Below are positions 23,299-32,450 of a stretch of DNA of 64,000 bases, one piece after another (within the stretch, counting starts at the first letter, position 1; the number at the start of each line of letters is the position of its first letter). The notes under the pieces were generated by a model. The model ran no database searches. It saw nothing but the letters and a program-made list of their open reading frames with translations, and was not told the origin of the DNA. The position numbers and the translations under genes are program-made. Origin of the DNA: Pseudomonas fluorescens. GTDB taxonomy: Bacteria; Pseudomonadota; Gammaproteobacteria; Pseudomonadales; Pseudomonadaceae. The stretch lies in assembly GCF_902498185.1 (NCBI RefSeq), contig NZ_CABVIX010000001.1, forward strand, positions 372,001 through 436,000. The letters run 5' to 3'.

Positions 23299-24219
23299 AT
23301 GTCGGAACGGATTCAGGCCCTGCACGCCTTGCGCGCCTTCGAAGTGGCATCGCGCTACGGCTCCTTCACCCGGGCGGCGCAAGAGCTCGCGCTGACCCAG
23401 GGGGCGGTCAGCCACCACGTCAAGACCCTCGAGTCGCTGTTTGGCTGCGATCTCTTCGAGCGCCGTGGTCCCAAGCTCTACCTGACCGAGCACGGGCGCC
23501 TGCTGGCCCAGGAACTCAAGGTAGGCTTCAAGATCATCGAGAACGCCTGCGCATTGTTGCGCCAGGACCGCTACGGCCTGCGTCTGAAGGCGCCGTCCAC
23601 GCTCACTGTGCGCTGGTTGCTGCGCGCCCTGGACGGTTTCAAGAAAGTCGATAACAGTTGCAGCGTGCAACTGGCGAGCGTGTGGATGGACATCGATACC
23701 GTGGACTTCTACTCCGAGCCCTTCGATTGCGCCATCTTGCTGGGCAACGGTCACTTTCCCGCGGACGTCGAGAGCGTCAAGCTGTTCGATGAGTGGCTGA
23801 TCCCGGTCTGCCATCCCGACTACATGAGCAGCAGCGAGCCGGCGCTGTCAGCCCTGCAACAGTGCGAAATCCTCCACCCTTCGCCCGACCGGCGCGATTG
23901 GCGGCGTTGGCTGGCACGCATGGATGCGCTGGACATCAACATCGATCAGGGGCAGGTGTTCGACACCCTCGACCAGGGGATTTCCGCCGCCCAGCAAGGG
24001 CTGGGGATTTCCGTGACAGACCTGGTGCTGGCCAGTGCCGACCTTGCCGCAGGGCGCCTGGTCGCCCCCTTCAAGCACGCCGTGGCGACCGAGGATGGCT
24101 ATTACATGACATGGCTCAAGGCCAGCCCCAAGGCCCGGCAGATGCACAAGCTGCGTGACTTCCTGCTGGGGCAGGTGCCGCCGCTAGCCCACAAGGACAT
24201 CGACTTCCTCTATGGCTGA
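23299..24219 (+). CDS. GcvA-type LysR regulator
   Basis: The 306-residue regulator has an N-terminal HTH in residues 8-65 ([34 protein letters not shown]) and LFERRG, very like GcvA, followed by an effector-binding domain. It is divergent from the YqcI/YcgG-LysE-SGNH operon and is the natural candidate to control it. The tail overlaps the start of polB by 8 nt, so polB may be co-transcribed from the LysR promoter. Confidence 0.92.
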   Translation: MSERIQALHALRAFEVASRYGSFTRAAQELALTQGAVSHHVKTLESLFGCDLFERRGPKLYLTEHGRLLAQELKVGFKIIENACALLRQDRYGLRLKAPSTLTVRWLLRALDGFKKVDNSCSVQLASVWMDIDTVDFYSEPFDCAILLGNGHFPADVESVKLFDEWLIPVCHPDYMSSSEPALSALQQCEILHPSPDRRDWRRWLARMDALDINIDQGQVFDTLDQGISAAQQGLGISVTDLVLASADLAAGRLVAPFKHAVATEDGYYMTWLKASPKARQMHKLRDFLLGQVPPLAHKDIDFLYG

Positions 24220-26584
24220 GGTGGCGGAGTTACAGCAGGGCTTCATCCTGACCCGGCACTGGCATGACACCGCCGAGGGCACCTGCGTGGAGTTCTGGCT
24301 GGCTACCGACCAGGGCCCGCGATGCGTGCGTCTTGCCCCGCAGACGTCGGTGGCTTTCATTGCGGCCGAGCAGGAGGAAAAGGCGAGGGGGCTGCTGCGC
24401 GACGAGCCGGGCGCCGAGTTGCGGCCCCTGCAGCTGCGCGACTTTGAACAGCGTCCGGTCATGGGCCTCTACTGTCCTCAACATCGGCAGATGATGCAGC
24501 TCGAGAAAACCCTGCGCGCCGCGGGGATCGATGTGTACGAGGCCGATATCCGTCCGCCCGAGCGCTACCTGATGGAGCGTTTCATCACCGCGCCCGTGCA
24601 GTTCAGCGGTGCTCCCGATGCCCAGGGCACGCTGTGCAATGCGCAACTAAGGCCTGCCGCCGATTACCGTCCGGCCCTGCGCCTGGTCTCGCTGGACATC
24701 GAAACCACCGAGCGCGGCGAGCTGTACAGTATTGGCCTCGAGGGCTGCGGGCAGCGCGTGGTGTACATGCTCGGCCCCGCCAACGGCGACTCGGGCACGC
24801 TGGGCTTCGACCTGCACTACTGCGACGACCGTGCCCAGCTGCTCGAGCGCCTGAATCAATGGCTGGCCCTGCACGACCCGGACGTGATCATCGGCTGGAA
24901 TGTCGTGCAGTTCGACATCCGTGTGCTGCAGGAGCATGCAACGCGCCTGCAGGTGCCTTTGTATCTAGGTCGCGATGGTACGCCACTGGCCCTGCGCGAA
25001 AAGGGCAGCCGCGCGCACGTCTTCGCCAATGTCCCTGGGCGCCTGATCATCGACGGCGTCGAGGCGCTGCGCTCGGCGACCTGGAGCTTCCCTTCGTTCA
25101 GCCTGGAGAACGTCTCCCGGACCCTGCTTGGCGATGGCAAAGCCATCGACACGCCGTACCAGCGCATGGACGAGATCAACCGGATGTTTCGCGAAGACAA
25201 GCCGGCGCTCGCACGCTACAACCTCAAGGACTGCGAGCTGGTCACGCGGATCTTCGGCCACACGCGGCTGCTCGAATTCCTGCTGGAACGCGCCACCGTC
25301 ACCGGCCTGCCGATCGACCGCAGCGGTGGCTCCGTGGCCGCGTTCTGCCATCTGTACATCCCGCTGATGCATCGCCAGGGATTCGTCGCACCCAACCTCG
25401 GCTCGCGCCCGGACGAAGCCAGCCCAGGCGGGTTTGTCATGGATTCGCGGCCTGGCCTCTACGAGTCGGTGCTGGTGCTGGACTACAAGAGCCTGTACCC
25501 CTCGATCATCCGCACCTTCCTGATCGACCCGGTGGGGCTGGTCGAGGGGTTGCGTCAGCCCGACGCGGCTCATGCGGTCGAGGGTTTTCGCGGAGCCTGG
25601 TTCTCGCGTACTCGGCACAGCCTCCCTGCCATCGTCGAGCGTGTATGGCATGGGCGCGAGGCGGCCAAACGCGGGGGCAACGCACCGCTGTCGCAGGCGC
25701 TGAAAATCATCATGAACGCGTTCTACGGCGTGCTGGGCTCCAACGGTTGCCGGTTCTTCGACCCGCGCCTGGCCTCGTCCATCACCTTGCGCGGGCACGA
25801 GATCATGCGCCGCACCCGTGAGCTGATCGAGGCGCAGGGCTTCGATGTGATCTATGGCGACACGGATTCGACCTTCGTCTGGCTCAAGCGCGCGGTCGAT
25901 GAAGACGAAGCCTCGCGTATCGGCCGGGGGCTGGTGGAGCAGGTCAACCGCTGGTGGCAAGCCCACCTGCGCGAAACCCTGGACCTGGACTGCGCCCTGG
26001 AACTGCAGTTCGAGACCCACTACAAGCGGTTTCTGATGCCGACCATTCGTGGCACCGACGAAGGCAGCAAGAAGCGCTATGCCGGCCTGGTGCAGCGTGC
26101 CGGAGGCGAGGACGAGATGGTCTTCAAGGGGCTGGAGTCGGTGCGCACCGACTGGTCGCCGCTGGCGCGCGAATTCCAGCAGCAGCTGTATGGCCGCATC
26201 TTCCGTCGTCTGCCTTATCGTGACTGGTTGCGCGAATACGTCCGCTGCACGCTCGCCGGCGAGCAGGACGAGCTGCTCATCTACCGCAAGCGCCTGCGCA
26301 GGCCGCTGGCCGACTATGAGCGCAATGTTCCGCCCCACGTGCGCGCCGCGCGCCTGGCCGATGAGTACAATCTGCTGCACAAGCGCCCCCGGCAATACCA
26401 GCGAGGCGGCTGGATCCGCTACGTGATGACCACGTCCGGCCCTGAGCCACTTGAAAACCGCCAGTCGCCGATCGACTACGACCACTACCTGAGCCGCCAG
26501 CTGAAGCCGATCGCGGACGCCATCCTGCCGTTCGTTGAGGATGACTTCACGGCGCTGATCAGCCGGCAGATCTCGCTTTTCTGA
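24212..26584 (+). CDS. polB: DNA polymerase II (family B)
   Basis: The 790-residue protein matches Pol II. The 3'-5' exonuclease motif SLDIETT has Asp162. Polymerase motif A is [10 protein letters not shown], motif B is [15 protein letters not shown], and motif C is YGDTDS with Asp550 and Asp552. All catalytic residues are present. Pol II acts in replication restart and translesion synthesis. In E. coli the gene is LexA-controlled; here the ATG lies inside the LysR gene and I see no LexA box just upstream. Confidence 0.96.
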   Translation: MAEVAELQQGFILTRHWHDTAEGTCVEFWLATDQGPRCVRLAPQTSVAFIAAEQEEKARGLLRDEPGAELRPLQLRDFEQRPVMGLYCPQHRQMMQLEKTLRAAGIDVYEADIRPPERYLMERFITAPVQFSGAPDAQGTLCNAQLRPAADYRPALRLVSLDIETTERGELYSIGLEGCGQRVVYMLGPANGDSGTLGFDLHYCDDRAQLLERLNQWLALHDPDVIIGWNVVQFDIRVLQEHATRLQVPLYLGRDGTPLALREKGSRAHVFANVPGRLIIDGVEALRSATWSFPSFSLENVSRTLLGDGKAIDTPYQRMDEINRMFREDKPALARYNLKDCELVTRIFGHTRLLEFLLERATVTGLPIDRSGGSVAAFCHLYIPLMHRQGFVAPNLGSRPDEASPGGFVMDSRPGLYESVLVLDYKSLYPSIIRTFLIDPVGLVEGLRQPDAAHAVEGFRGAWFSRTRHSLPAIVERVWHGREAAKRGGNAPLSQALKIIMNAFYGVLGSNGCRFFDPRLASSITLRGHEIMRRTRELIEAQGFDVIYGDTDSTFVWLKRAVDEDEASRIGRGLVEQVNRWWQAHLRETLDLDCALELQFETHYKRFLMPTIRGTDEGSKKRYAGLVQRAGGEDEMVFKGLESVRTDWSPLAREFQQQLYGRIFRRLPYRDWLREYVRCTLAGEQDELLIYRKRLRRPLADYERNVPPHVRAARLADEYNLLHKRPRQYQRGGWIRYVMTTSGPEPLENRQSPIDYDHYLSRQLKPIADAILPFVEDDFTALISRQISLF

Positions 26585-26796
26585 ACCGAGTGCAACGCCG
26601 CGGCCAGCCACTCATCTGGCAGGGGCTGAACTATGCTCAGTTACAGGGGAATGCTTCTGTCCGTGGCGTCTGGACGTGGTAATCGAAAGTTACCTTTGCC
26701 TGGCGCACTCGATGAAGAGACTGGTTTAGGCTCGCACGTCGGATATTTCGACAAGATCTGTAGTCTTTGAGTTACGGAAACGTTAAGGAGATGCGC

Positions 26797-27351
26797 ATGT
26801 TCGTTCGGTCACTGACCCTCGCCGCCCTGTTCGCCGCCGCCGCCCCCGTGCTGGCCGCCGACAGCGATGCCCCCCTGGCCCAGGACCTTGGCAAGGCACG
26901 GCCACTGGTGGTCATTGCGCCCAGTTCTGCCGACCCGACCCTGCGCAGCCTGAACGAAGCCTTGAAGGATGCCACGACCCAGGCGGCATTCAAGGAGCGC
27001 AGCCTGGTGCTCTACAGCGTGGCGGGCATGGTTGGCAAACGCGAGGACAAGAACCTCGAGCAGCAGACCACCATGGCGCTGATCCGTGAACTCAAGCTTG
27101 GGGCCAGCAAGGGCACCAAGGTGATTCTGATCGGCAAGGATGGCGAGCGGCACATGCTCAAGGATGATGACGGCGCCACTCGGATCGAGGCGAAAACCAT
27201 CCTGGACGCCGTGGATGCCCTGCCAGCCACCGAAAAAGCCGTCACCGCGCCCGAGCCGGTCGCCAGCACGGCTGCGGCCAAACCCGCCAAGGACACCAAG
27301 CCCGCCAAGCCCGTCAAACCATCTGGCCCTCCCAAGCCTCTGGAGGACTGA
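26797..27351 (+). CDS. DUF4174 secreted protein
   Basis: The 184-residue protein has a signal peptide (MFVRSLTLAALFAAAAPVLA) and the thioredoxin-fold-like DUF4174 pattern (ARPLVVIAPS at about residue 33, GTKVILIGKDGE later). It ends in an Ala/Lys/Pro-rich low-complexity tail with AAAKPAKDTKPAKP repeats that is probably disordered. TAAGGAG lies 6 nt before ATG 26797; ATG 26791 touches the ribosome site and is rejected. Function is unknown; the family is periplasmic. It ends 17 bp from the convergent GlxA-type regulator. Confidence 0.85.
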   Translation: MFVRSLTLAALFAAAAPVLAADSDAPLAQDLGKARPLVVIAPSSADPTLRSLNEALKDATTQAAFKERSLVLYSVAGMVGKREDKNLEQQTTMALIRELKLGASKGTKVILIGKDGERHMLKDDDGATRIEAKTILDAVDALPATEKAVTAPEPVASTAAAKPAKDTKPAKPVKPSGPPKPLED

Positions 27352-27368
27352 CGGCAGGGTACGGTCGG

Positions 27369-28376
27369 CTACACGCCCAGGCGCTGCTCGCGCGACGGCG
27401 AATAGCCGAAATAGGCCGCGTAGCATTTGCTGAAGTGCGACACCGAGACAAAGCCGCACGCCACGGCCACTTCCATCACCGACAGGTCGGAATACTGCAG
27501 CAGGCGGCGGCTCTTGGTGATCCGCAGCTCCATGTAGTAGCGCCGTGGCGAGGTGCCAAGCTGGGCCTGGAACAATCGGTCGATCTGCCGCCGCGAGCGG
27601 CCGCTGTAGGCGGCTAGCTGGTCAAGGCTGAGGGTTTCTTCCAGGTTGTTCTCCATCAGCTCGACGATGGTGCGCAGGTGCAGGCTCATCGACTTCTTCG
27701 CGCCAGGCCCTACCTGCCGATAGCGCGCGCCGGAAAACGAAAGTATCTCCTCGACGCCCTCGGCCAGCGCATCGCCGAGCAGGCGGCGCACCAGTCCGAG
27801 CATCAGCTCCATGGCGCCATTGGGGCTCGCGGCGGTCAGGCGGTCGCGGTCCAGGGTGAAGCTCGACGGAATCAGCCGGCTTTGCGGGCTGCGCTCGGCG
27901 AGGCTCGCACGTTGCTCGGGGTGGATGCTGCAATCGTAATCGGCCAGCACCCCGGCACGGGCCAGAAAGTACGCGCCGTTCCACAGCCCGCCCAAGGCCA
28001 TGTCATGAGCTGCGCAATCGCCCAGCAGCCGGTCGAGCTCCGGGTATTTCAGCGGCGTGCGCAAGCCGCCGCAAATGACCAGCAGGTCAAGGTGCTTCAG
28101 CTCCTGAGGGTTCAGCTCGCTGGCGATCAGTTCCAGGCCAAGGTCGCTCAAGGCGCGCTCGCCGGTAAGCGATATCGGCGCGAAACGAAAGCTGTCGGCG
28201 CGCAGCAGGTTGGCCGTGACCAGCACGTCCATGGCCACGGTGAAACTGGCCATGGAGAAGTGTTCGAGCAAGACAAAGCCGACACGGTAGGGCGCCTGAC
28301 CCTCCTCGACGGCGGACTTGGTCCGCAGCATGTTCGAGGTGCTGGTTTTCTTGCTGAACTGGCGGGCGGTAGGCAC
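27369..28376 (-). CDS. GlxA-type AraC-family transcriptional regulator
   Basis: The 335-residue protein has a DJ-1/PfpI (GATase1-like) domain at about residues 28-190 and a C-terminal AraC double HTH (LSLDQLAAYSGRSRRQIDRLF, then VMEVAVACGFVSVSHFSKCY). Pseudomonas relatives control carnitine, choline, betaine, arginine or similar nitrogen-compound catabolism. No catabolic genes are adjacent, so its target is not apparent. It sits 85 bp downstream of the curli operon on the same strand and could receive read-through. Confidence 0.9.
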   Translation of the reverse strand: MPTARQFSKKTSTSNMLRTKSAVEEGQAPYRVGFVLLEHFSMASFTVAMDVLVTANLLRADSFRFAPISLTGERALSDLGLELIASELNPQELKHLDLLVICGGLRTPLKYPELDRLLGDCAAHDMALGGLWNGAYFLARAGVLADYDCSIHPEQRASLAERSPQSRLIPSSFTLDRDRLTAASPNGAMELMLGLVRRLLGDALAEGVEEILSFSGARYRQVGPGAKKSMSLHLRTIVELMENNLEETLSLDQLAAYSGRSRRQIDRLFQAQLGTSPRRYYMELRITKSRRLLQYSDLSVMEVAVACGFVSVSHFSKCYAAYFGYSPSREQRLGV

Positions 28377-28461
28377 TTTCGACTCCGTAGCGGGTGCTGG
28401 GCGGCGAGAGTGTGCGGCGCGGCGAGAGCAAATACAACTGGGCCCGTGGGTGGCCCTTGCG

Positions 28462-28764
28462 TCACTCTGGCGCGCAGTCGCGCTCGACCGTCTTGATCAG
28501 GGTGTCTTGCTCGAAGACCTCCAGATGCACCAGGCATGTCCCGCCGCCGGGCAGGCTGAGCCGGACGCTCGACGACGCTTCGCCGGTATGCAGCTCGCCC
28601 TGCTGGTTGATCCGTGAAGTGTTGCCACCCATGGTCTGGCTGATGGTCAGACGATAGCCCAGGGTGAGCGGGACGGGGTTGTCGATGCGCGGCCGGATCA
28701 GCACGGCCGTGTCCCTGTATTCGGTGTCGATGGCTACCGCCAGTTGCGAGTAGTCCATGATCAT
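28462..28764 (-). CDS. csgH: CsgH-like curli assembly/amyloid-control protein
   Basis: The 100-residue protein has the beta-rich CsgH/CsgC-like pattern TLGYRLTISQTMGGNTSRI followed by NQQGE, and GEASSSVRLSLPGG, as expected for the small Ig-fold proteins that hold back CsgA amyloid formation. The start overlaps the csgB stop (ATGA). No signal peptide is visible in this frame, although family function is periplasmic. Last gene of the curli operon. The assignment rests on pattern and position. Confidence 0.7.
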   Translation of the reverse strand: MIMDYSQLAVAIDTEYRDTAVLIRPRIDNPVPLTLGYRLTISQTMGGNTSRINQQGELHTGEASSSVRLSLPGGGTCLVHLEVFEQDTLIKTVERDCAPE

Positions 28765-29270
28765 TGCTGGGTCACCGTCGCAGTGGAGTTGTTGCCGTAC
28801 TGGGTCACCGAGACTGTTCCGCCGAAACCGCTCTGGGTCACGGTGGCCTGGTTGCCTTGGCCGTACTGGCCGACGAAGGCCTGATTGTAGGCTCCGCTTT
28901 GCACCACCGAAGCCTGGTTGCGGCTGCCGACCTGGGCGACGGCTGCCTGGTTGTAGCTGCCGGACTGGTTCAGCGACAGGTCGTTGCCAAAGCCCGCCTG
29001 GTAGGCAGAGGCCAGGTTGCTGGCGCCGCTCTGGGCAATACGGGCGGTGTTCGCGACGCCCTGCTGTGTCTGCATCAGCCTTTGCGAAGGGCCGGCCTGA
29101 TCGATACGTGTCTCGTTGTAGCTGCCTGCCTGGGACAGGTCGAGCTGGCTGACGCCGCCGAGGCCGACATAGCGGCCCTCGGACACCAGGTCGGCCGCCT
29201 GGCCCACGGTGGTGGCCAGCAGCAAGGCCGCAGCCAGTGCGGTCCCCACATAACGCCTAGAGTGCGCCAT
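28761..29270 (-). CDS. csgB: Curlin repeat protein, CsgB-like nucleator
   Basis: The 169-residue protein has a signal peptide ending GQAA and then about nine curlin strand units of the QxGxxNxAxVxQ type (for example QSGAYNQAFVGQYGQGNQA). The short length, lower repeat regularity and position with csgG suggest the nucleator role of CsgB rather than the major subunit; this is inferred. It overlaps csgG by 14 nt and csgH by 4 nt. Confidence 0.8.
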   Translation of the reverse strand: MAHSRRYVGTALAAALLLATTVGQAADLVSEGRYVGLGGVSQLDLSQAGSYNETRIDQAGPSQRLMQTQQGVANTARIAQSGASNLASAYQAGFGNDLSLNQSGSYNQAAVAQVGSRNQASVVQSGAYNQAFVGQYGQGNQATVTQSGFGGTVSVTQYGNNSTATVTQQ

Positions 29271-30156
29271 TCTTGTCTCCGTTGGTCAACACGCCTTGGT
29301 CAGACACACTGATGGGCCTGGTCATGGTCTGCTCGTCGTAGTTCTGCAGGTAGCCTTGCAAGAGCGGTTGCTTGAGATCCTCAGGATTCTTGAGGTTCCA
29401 GCTGCCGTCGCGCGCACCCTGGGCAATCAGGTGGATCAACGCGCTTTCAATCGCTTCGCGCACGCACTGCTGCACCGGCTCGTTGCGCGAAAAACCGGTC
29501 TCGACTTCCAGCAGGTGCTTGAGCGAGACGAACTTGAAGATGCCGAAGTCCACTTGGGTGGAGAACACGGTCTTGGTGGTCGTCACGCTCTGGATGATGT
29601 CGCCGCTGCGGATATCCACCGCCCGCAGGTTGATCGTCACCTGGTCCTGGCGATAGAGCTCCGATGGACCGATACCCAGGTACCGCACGCCGATACCACC
29701 GGTGCGCACGTTGCTTTCATAGGCGACGATGGCGCCGCTGATCAGCAGGTTGGCCGGGCGCAGGGCCGGCAGTTGCATCTGCGACTGGTCTTGCGGCTGT
29801 TCCAGGGCGCGGATGATCTTGCGCTCGGTGAGCACGTCCTGCAGGTTCTCGCGCTCAACCGGCTTGAACCAGCGTGAGTCGCGTAGCGCGGTTACCAGCA
29901 GCGACGCTGCGCCTTGGGTAACCGATGTGGAAAATGAGCTGTCGGGCGAAGGCTTGTACTGACCGGTCTGGTCGCGCAGGCCATATACCGCGACGGAAAT
30001 GGGGCCGGCAGGTGCCGGTAGCCGCGCCAGGTCCCGAGTACTCTCGGTGGGCGGTGAAATACTGGCTGCGGACGTGGTGCCAGCGGGCCGCGAGGTGACG
30101 CAACCACTCGCCAGCAACGCAGCGATGATCACCAATGACAGTTTGCGGGCGCGCAT
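29257..30156 (-). CDS. csgG: Curli secretion channel lipoprotein CsgG
   Basis: The 299-residue protein starts at ATG 30154-30156 after GGAG. It has a lipoprotein signal with LASGC (Cys18) and the CsgG core: ISVAVYGLRDQTGQYKPS, VTQGAASLLVTALRDS, WFKPVERENLQDVLTERKII. CsgG forms the nonameric outer-membrane channel that exports curlin subunits. It lies between csgA and csgB, an order unlike the E. coli operons. Confidence 0.95.
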   Translation of the reverse strand: MRARKLSLVIIAALLASGCVTSRPAGTTSAASISPPTESTRDLARLPAPAGPISVAVYGLRDQTGQYKPSPDSSFSTSVTQGAASLLVTALRDSRWFKPVERENLQDVLTERKIIRALEQPQDQSQMQLPALRPANLLISGAIVAYESNVRTGGIGVRYLGIGPSELYRQDQVTINLRAVDIRSGDIIQSVTTTKTVFSTQVDFGIFKFVSLKHLLEVETGFSRNEPVQQCVREAIESALIHLIAQGARDGSWNLKNPEDLKQPLLQGYLQNYDEQTMTRPISVSDQGVLTNGDKNGAL

Positions 30157-30227
30157 GCTTCTACTCCAGGGAAATCCCCGCCGCAGCACGCGGCGAGGAA
30201 CAACATCTTCAAACCGAACGGTGGCGA

Positions 30228-31376
30228 TTAACGCTGAACGATCACAGCGCTGTTGCTGGCGCCGCCGGACTGTTGGACGGTAGCGGACTGCAGGTTGCCG
30301 CTCTGGGTCAGGCTGACGGTGTTGGCATAGCCAGCAGCGGCGGTACCGGTCTGGGTGATGGTCGCAGTGTTGTTGTAACCGCTCTGCAGCAGGTTTTCCT
30401 CGTTGTACGCGCCGGATTGGCTGACGTAGGCAACGTTGTTGCTGCCCCAGGTCTGGGTCACTTCGGCTTTCTGCGAGTTGCCACGCTGGGTAACCGAGAC
30501 CAGGCCGGCGTCCGAGCCCAGCTGCTGTTTGACGGTGGCGGTATGGTTGTGACCCGCCTGGTCGGTGGTAGCGCTGTTGCTGAAGCCAGTCTGGTTGATG
30601 GTAGCGTTCATGTTGTTGCCCGAGCGCTGGTAGGCGGTGGCATCGCTGTACAGCGCGTTCTGGGTGATGTCGGCGCTGCCGAAGTTGGCGTTGCTCTGCT
30701 CGACGGTGGCAACGTTGAGGGCGCCGCTCTGGGTGATGCTGGAGTTCTTGAAGTCGGTGTCGGACTGGGTGATGGTGCCTTTGTTGGCCAGGCCCGATTG
30801 AGTCACCTTGACCGATTCGCCCATGTAGCTGTCGTTCTGGTTGATCGAACCGTAGTTGCCGCTACCACCCTGGGTGACTGTCGCGGAGCCTGCGATGGTC
30901 TTGTTCTGGGTGATGTAGCCTTTGTTGGCGTCGCCGCCCTGGTTGATCAGCGCCTGGGCATTGCCACGGCCAGCCACCTGGGTGATGCCGGCAGTGTTGA
31001 AGCTGTCGCCATTGAGGCCTTGGTTGATGGTAGCGGTGACTTTGGTGGCAGTAGTGCCTTCCTGATGGATGGTGGCGTCGTTGTCACGGCCGCCCTGGTT
31101 CAGCTTGGCAACTTGCTTGACATCGCCAGTCACGCCAGCGCCAGACACCTGGGTCACGGTGGCGGTGTTGCGACGGCCAGTCTGGTCAACGTCAGAGGCG
31201 TTCTGGGTACCCGTCTGGTTGATGGTGGTTTTCGAACCCGAAGCGAAGGACTGGTCGACAGTCAGGGCGTTCTTGTCGCCGTTCTGAGTGGTGTTGACTG
31301 TACCGTTGTCAGCGACGGCAACGCCGGACATGGCAACCAGTACAGCGATGGACAGAAGCGATTTACGTGCGTTCAT
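30228..31376 (-). CDS. csgA: Major curlin subunit, CsgA-like, with long repeat array
   Basis: The 382-residue protein has a signal peptide (MNARKSLLSIAVLVAMSGVAVA) followed almost entirely by curlin strand units starting with Gln, such as QTGRRNTATVT, QSGLANKGTIT and QSGYNNTATIT. I count about 28 units of 11-14 residues, against ten in E. coli CsgA. It should form extracellular amyloid fibres exported through CsgG. 119 bp separate it from csgF, room for a processing site or internal promoter. Confidence 0.9.
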   Translation of the reverse strand: MNARKSLLSIAVLVAMSGVAVADNGTVNTTQNGDKNALTVDQSFASGSKTTINQTGTQNASDVDQTGRRNTATVTQVSGAGVTGDVKQVAKLNQGGRDNDATIHQEGTTATKVTATINQGLNGDSFNTAGITQVAGRGNAQALINQGGDANKGYITQNKTIAGSATVTQGGSGNYGSINQNDSYMGESVKVTQSGLANKGTITQSDTDFKNSSITQSGALNVATVEQSNANFGSADITQNALYSDATAYQRSGNNMNATINQTGFSNSATTDQAGHNHTATVKQQLGSDAGLVSVTQRGNSQKAEVTQTWGSNNVAYVSQSGAYNEENLLQSGYNNTATITQTGTAAAGYANTVSLTQSGNLQSATVQQSGGASNSAVIVQR

Positions 31377-31495
31377 GGATACCTTCCTATGTTCCAGATT
31401 TATCTTTCTTCAGTTTTTTGTGCGCAAGCGGACCCGCGCGTCGATTGCAAGGCAATGCGCTAAGAGCTGTGGAGCGGCGGTCTACATCAAACAGA

Positions 31496-31924
31496 TCAGG
31501 GCTGATTTATCTGAAACTGCGTAGTCTGTCCCGTCGTCTTGTCGGTGGTCACGATCTGCAGCAGTCCGCCGGAAAGATTGGTGATGTTGATCGTGAAATC
31601 GGTGGTTTCCACTGTTCCCGGCGTCAGGCGGCCATCTTCGCCAACAATGCTGGACGTCACCGCCGAGGAAACCCGGCTGAGAATCGCGCTCTGCAGCATG
31701 CTGTTGAACTGGGTCAAGGCGGTTTGTGCCGACGACGAACTCGAGGATGACTTCTCGGTGAACTTGTTTTGCGCGGTTGCCTGGTTCAACAGCACCGGGC
31801 CATTGAGCGGATTGCCGCCAAAGGAAGGGTTGTTCGGCACGTAGACCAGTTCACTGGCCTGCACCAGGCTGGTTGTCAGCGAGCCCATGGCAAGGCTCAG
31901 GAAAACTGCGGAAATACGAAACAT
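31496..31924 (-). CDS. csgF: Curli assembly factor CsgF
   Basis: The 142-residue protein has a signal peptide (about residues 1-23) then SELVYVPNNPSFGGNPLNG, the CsgF N-terminal segment that plugs into the CsgG pore. A Ser-rich linker and a beta domain follow. CsgF couples secretion to surface nucleation by CsgB. ATG 31922-31924 has AAGGGA at 6 nt; an ATG at 31937-31939 overlaps the csgE stop (ATGA) and would add five residues. Confidence 0.93.
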   Translation of the reverse strand: MFRISAVFLSLAMGSLTTSLVQASELVYVPNNPSFGGNPLNGPVLLNQATAQNKFTEKSSSSSSSAQTALTQFNSMLQSAILSRVSSAVTSSIVGEDGRLTPGTVETTDFTINITNLSGGLLQIVTTDKTTGQTTQFQINQP

Positions 31925-31935
31925 CTGAGATCCCT

Positions 31936-32379
31936 TCATAATTCGTCACGGCCCAAGTCCGGATCACCAAAGAACTGCGCAACCTGATAATCAAGGATGG
32001 CCTGAAACACTTGCGCCGCTGCATTGGCACCCAAGGCAGGAATCTGCGCTCGGTTGGGCGGCAAGAACAATTGCAGCAAGCGGCGATTGCCGTAGTCGAC
32101 GAACACCTGGCTGCCCAGGCGCGCCGTAGGGCGTTCGATGACGGATACGGTGAAGCGCCCCGACTCGTCCAGCTCGTTCCAGGCCGCTGAAAAACTGTCG
32201 TAGAACGCTCGGCCCTGCAGCGTGACGGTCTGTCCCATTACCAGGCCGGCAACCTCGGCACGGTTGAGCGTGCGTTGTCCAGACAGAGACTTGGTGGTGT
32301 TTACCGCATCTTGCGCATACACCCCTGTGGCGAAGCACAGTTGCAGCGCAACCATCTTCATGAGGGTGGCGTAGTTCAT
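31936..32379 (-). CDS. csgE: Curli periplasmic chaperone CsgE
   Basis: The 147-residue protein has a signal peptide ending VYA and the CsgE core (VAGLVMGQTVTLQGRAFYDSFSAAW, VSVIERPTARLGSQVFVDYG). CsgE caps CsgG on the periplasmic side and delivers CsgA. It is the first gene of the operon and its stop overlaps the upstream ATG of csgF. No good ribosome site precedes either in-frame ATG (32379 or the MKMVAL start six codons later). Confidence 0.93.
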   Translation of the reverse strand: MNYATLMKMVALQLCFATGVYAQDAVNTTKSLSGQRTLNRAEVAGLVMGQTVTLQGRAFYDSFSAAWNELDESGRFTVSVIERPTARLGSQVFVDYGNRRLLQLFLPPNRAQIPALGANAAAQVFQAILDYQVAQFFGDPDLGRDEL

Positions 32380-32423
32380 GGGTTAGTGTGTTTGTTTATA
32401 ATGGTGTGAACTGTATTTCATTA

Positions 32424-32440
32424 AGTGGCCTAGCGCCACT
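32424..32440. promoter_or_regulatory. Inverted repeat in the csgE leader
   Basis: AGTGGC and GCCACT form a 6-bp dyad around 5 nt, 45 bp before the csgE start. If the promoter placed at 32451-32478 is right, this would be a stem-loop in the 5' untranslated RNA; it could also be an operator. Confidence 0.4.
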
Positions 32441-32450
32441 ATTATTATCT

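Noticed and set aside
24965..26611. 548-codon frame antisense to polB
   Set aside because: Shadow frame; polB catalytic motifs are all on the plus strand.
30228..31376. Repeat array that could be mistaken for a CRISPR or tandem repeat
   Set aside because: The period (33-42 bp) and in-frame Gln/Asn/Gly pattern are protein-level curlin repeats without identical DNA units or unique spacers.
30135..31463. 442-codon frame antisense to csgA with regular repeats
   Set aside because: The apparent repeats simply mirror the curlin repeats; no signal peptide or ribosome site.
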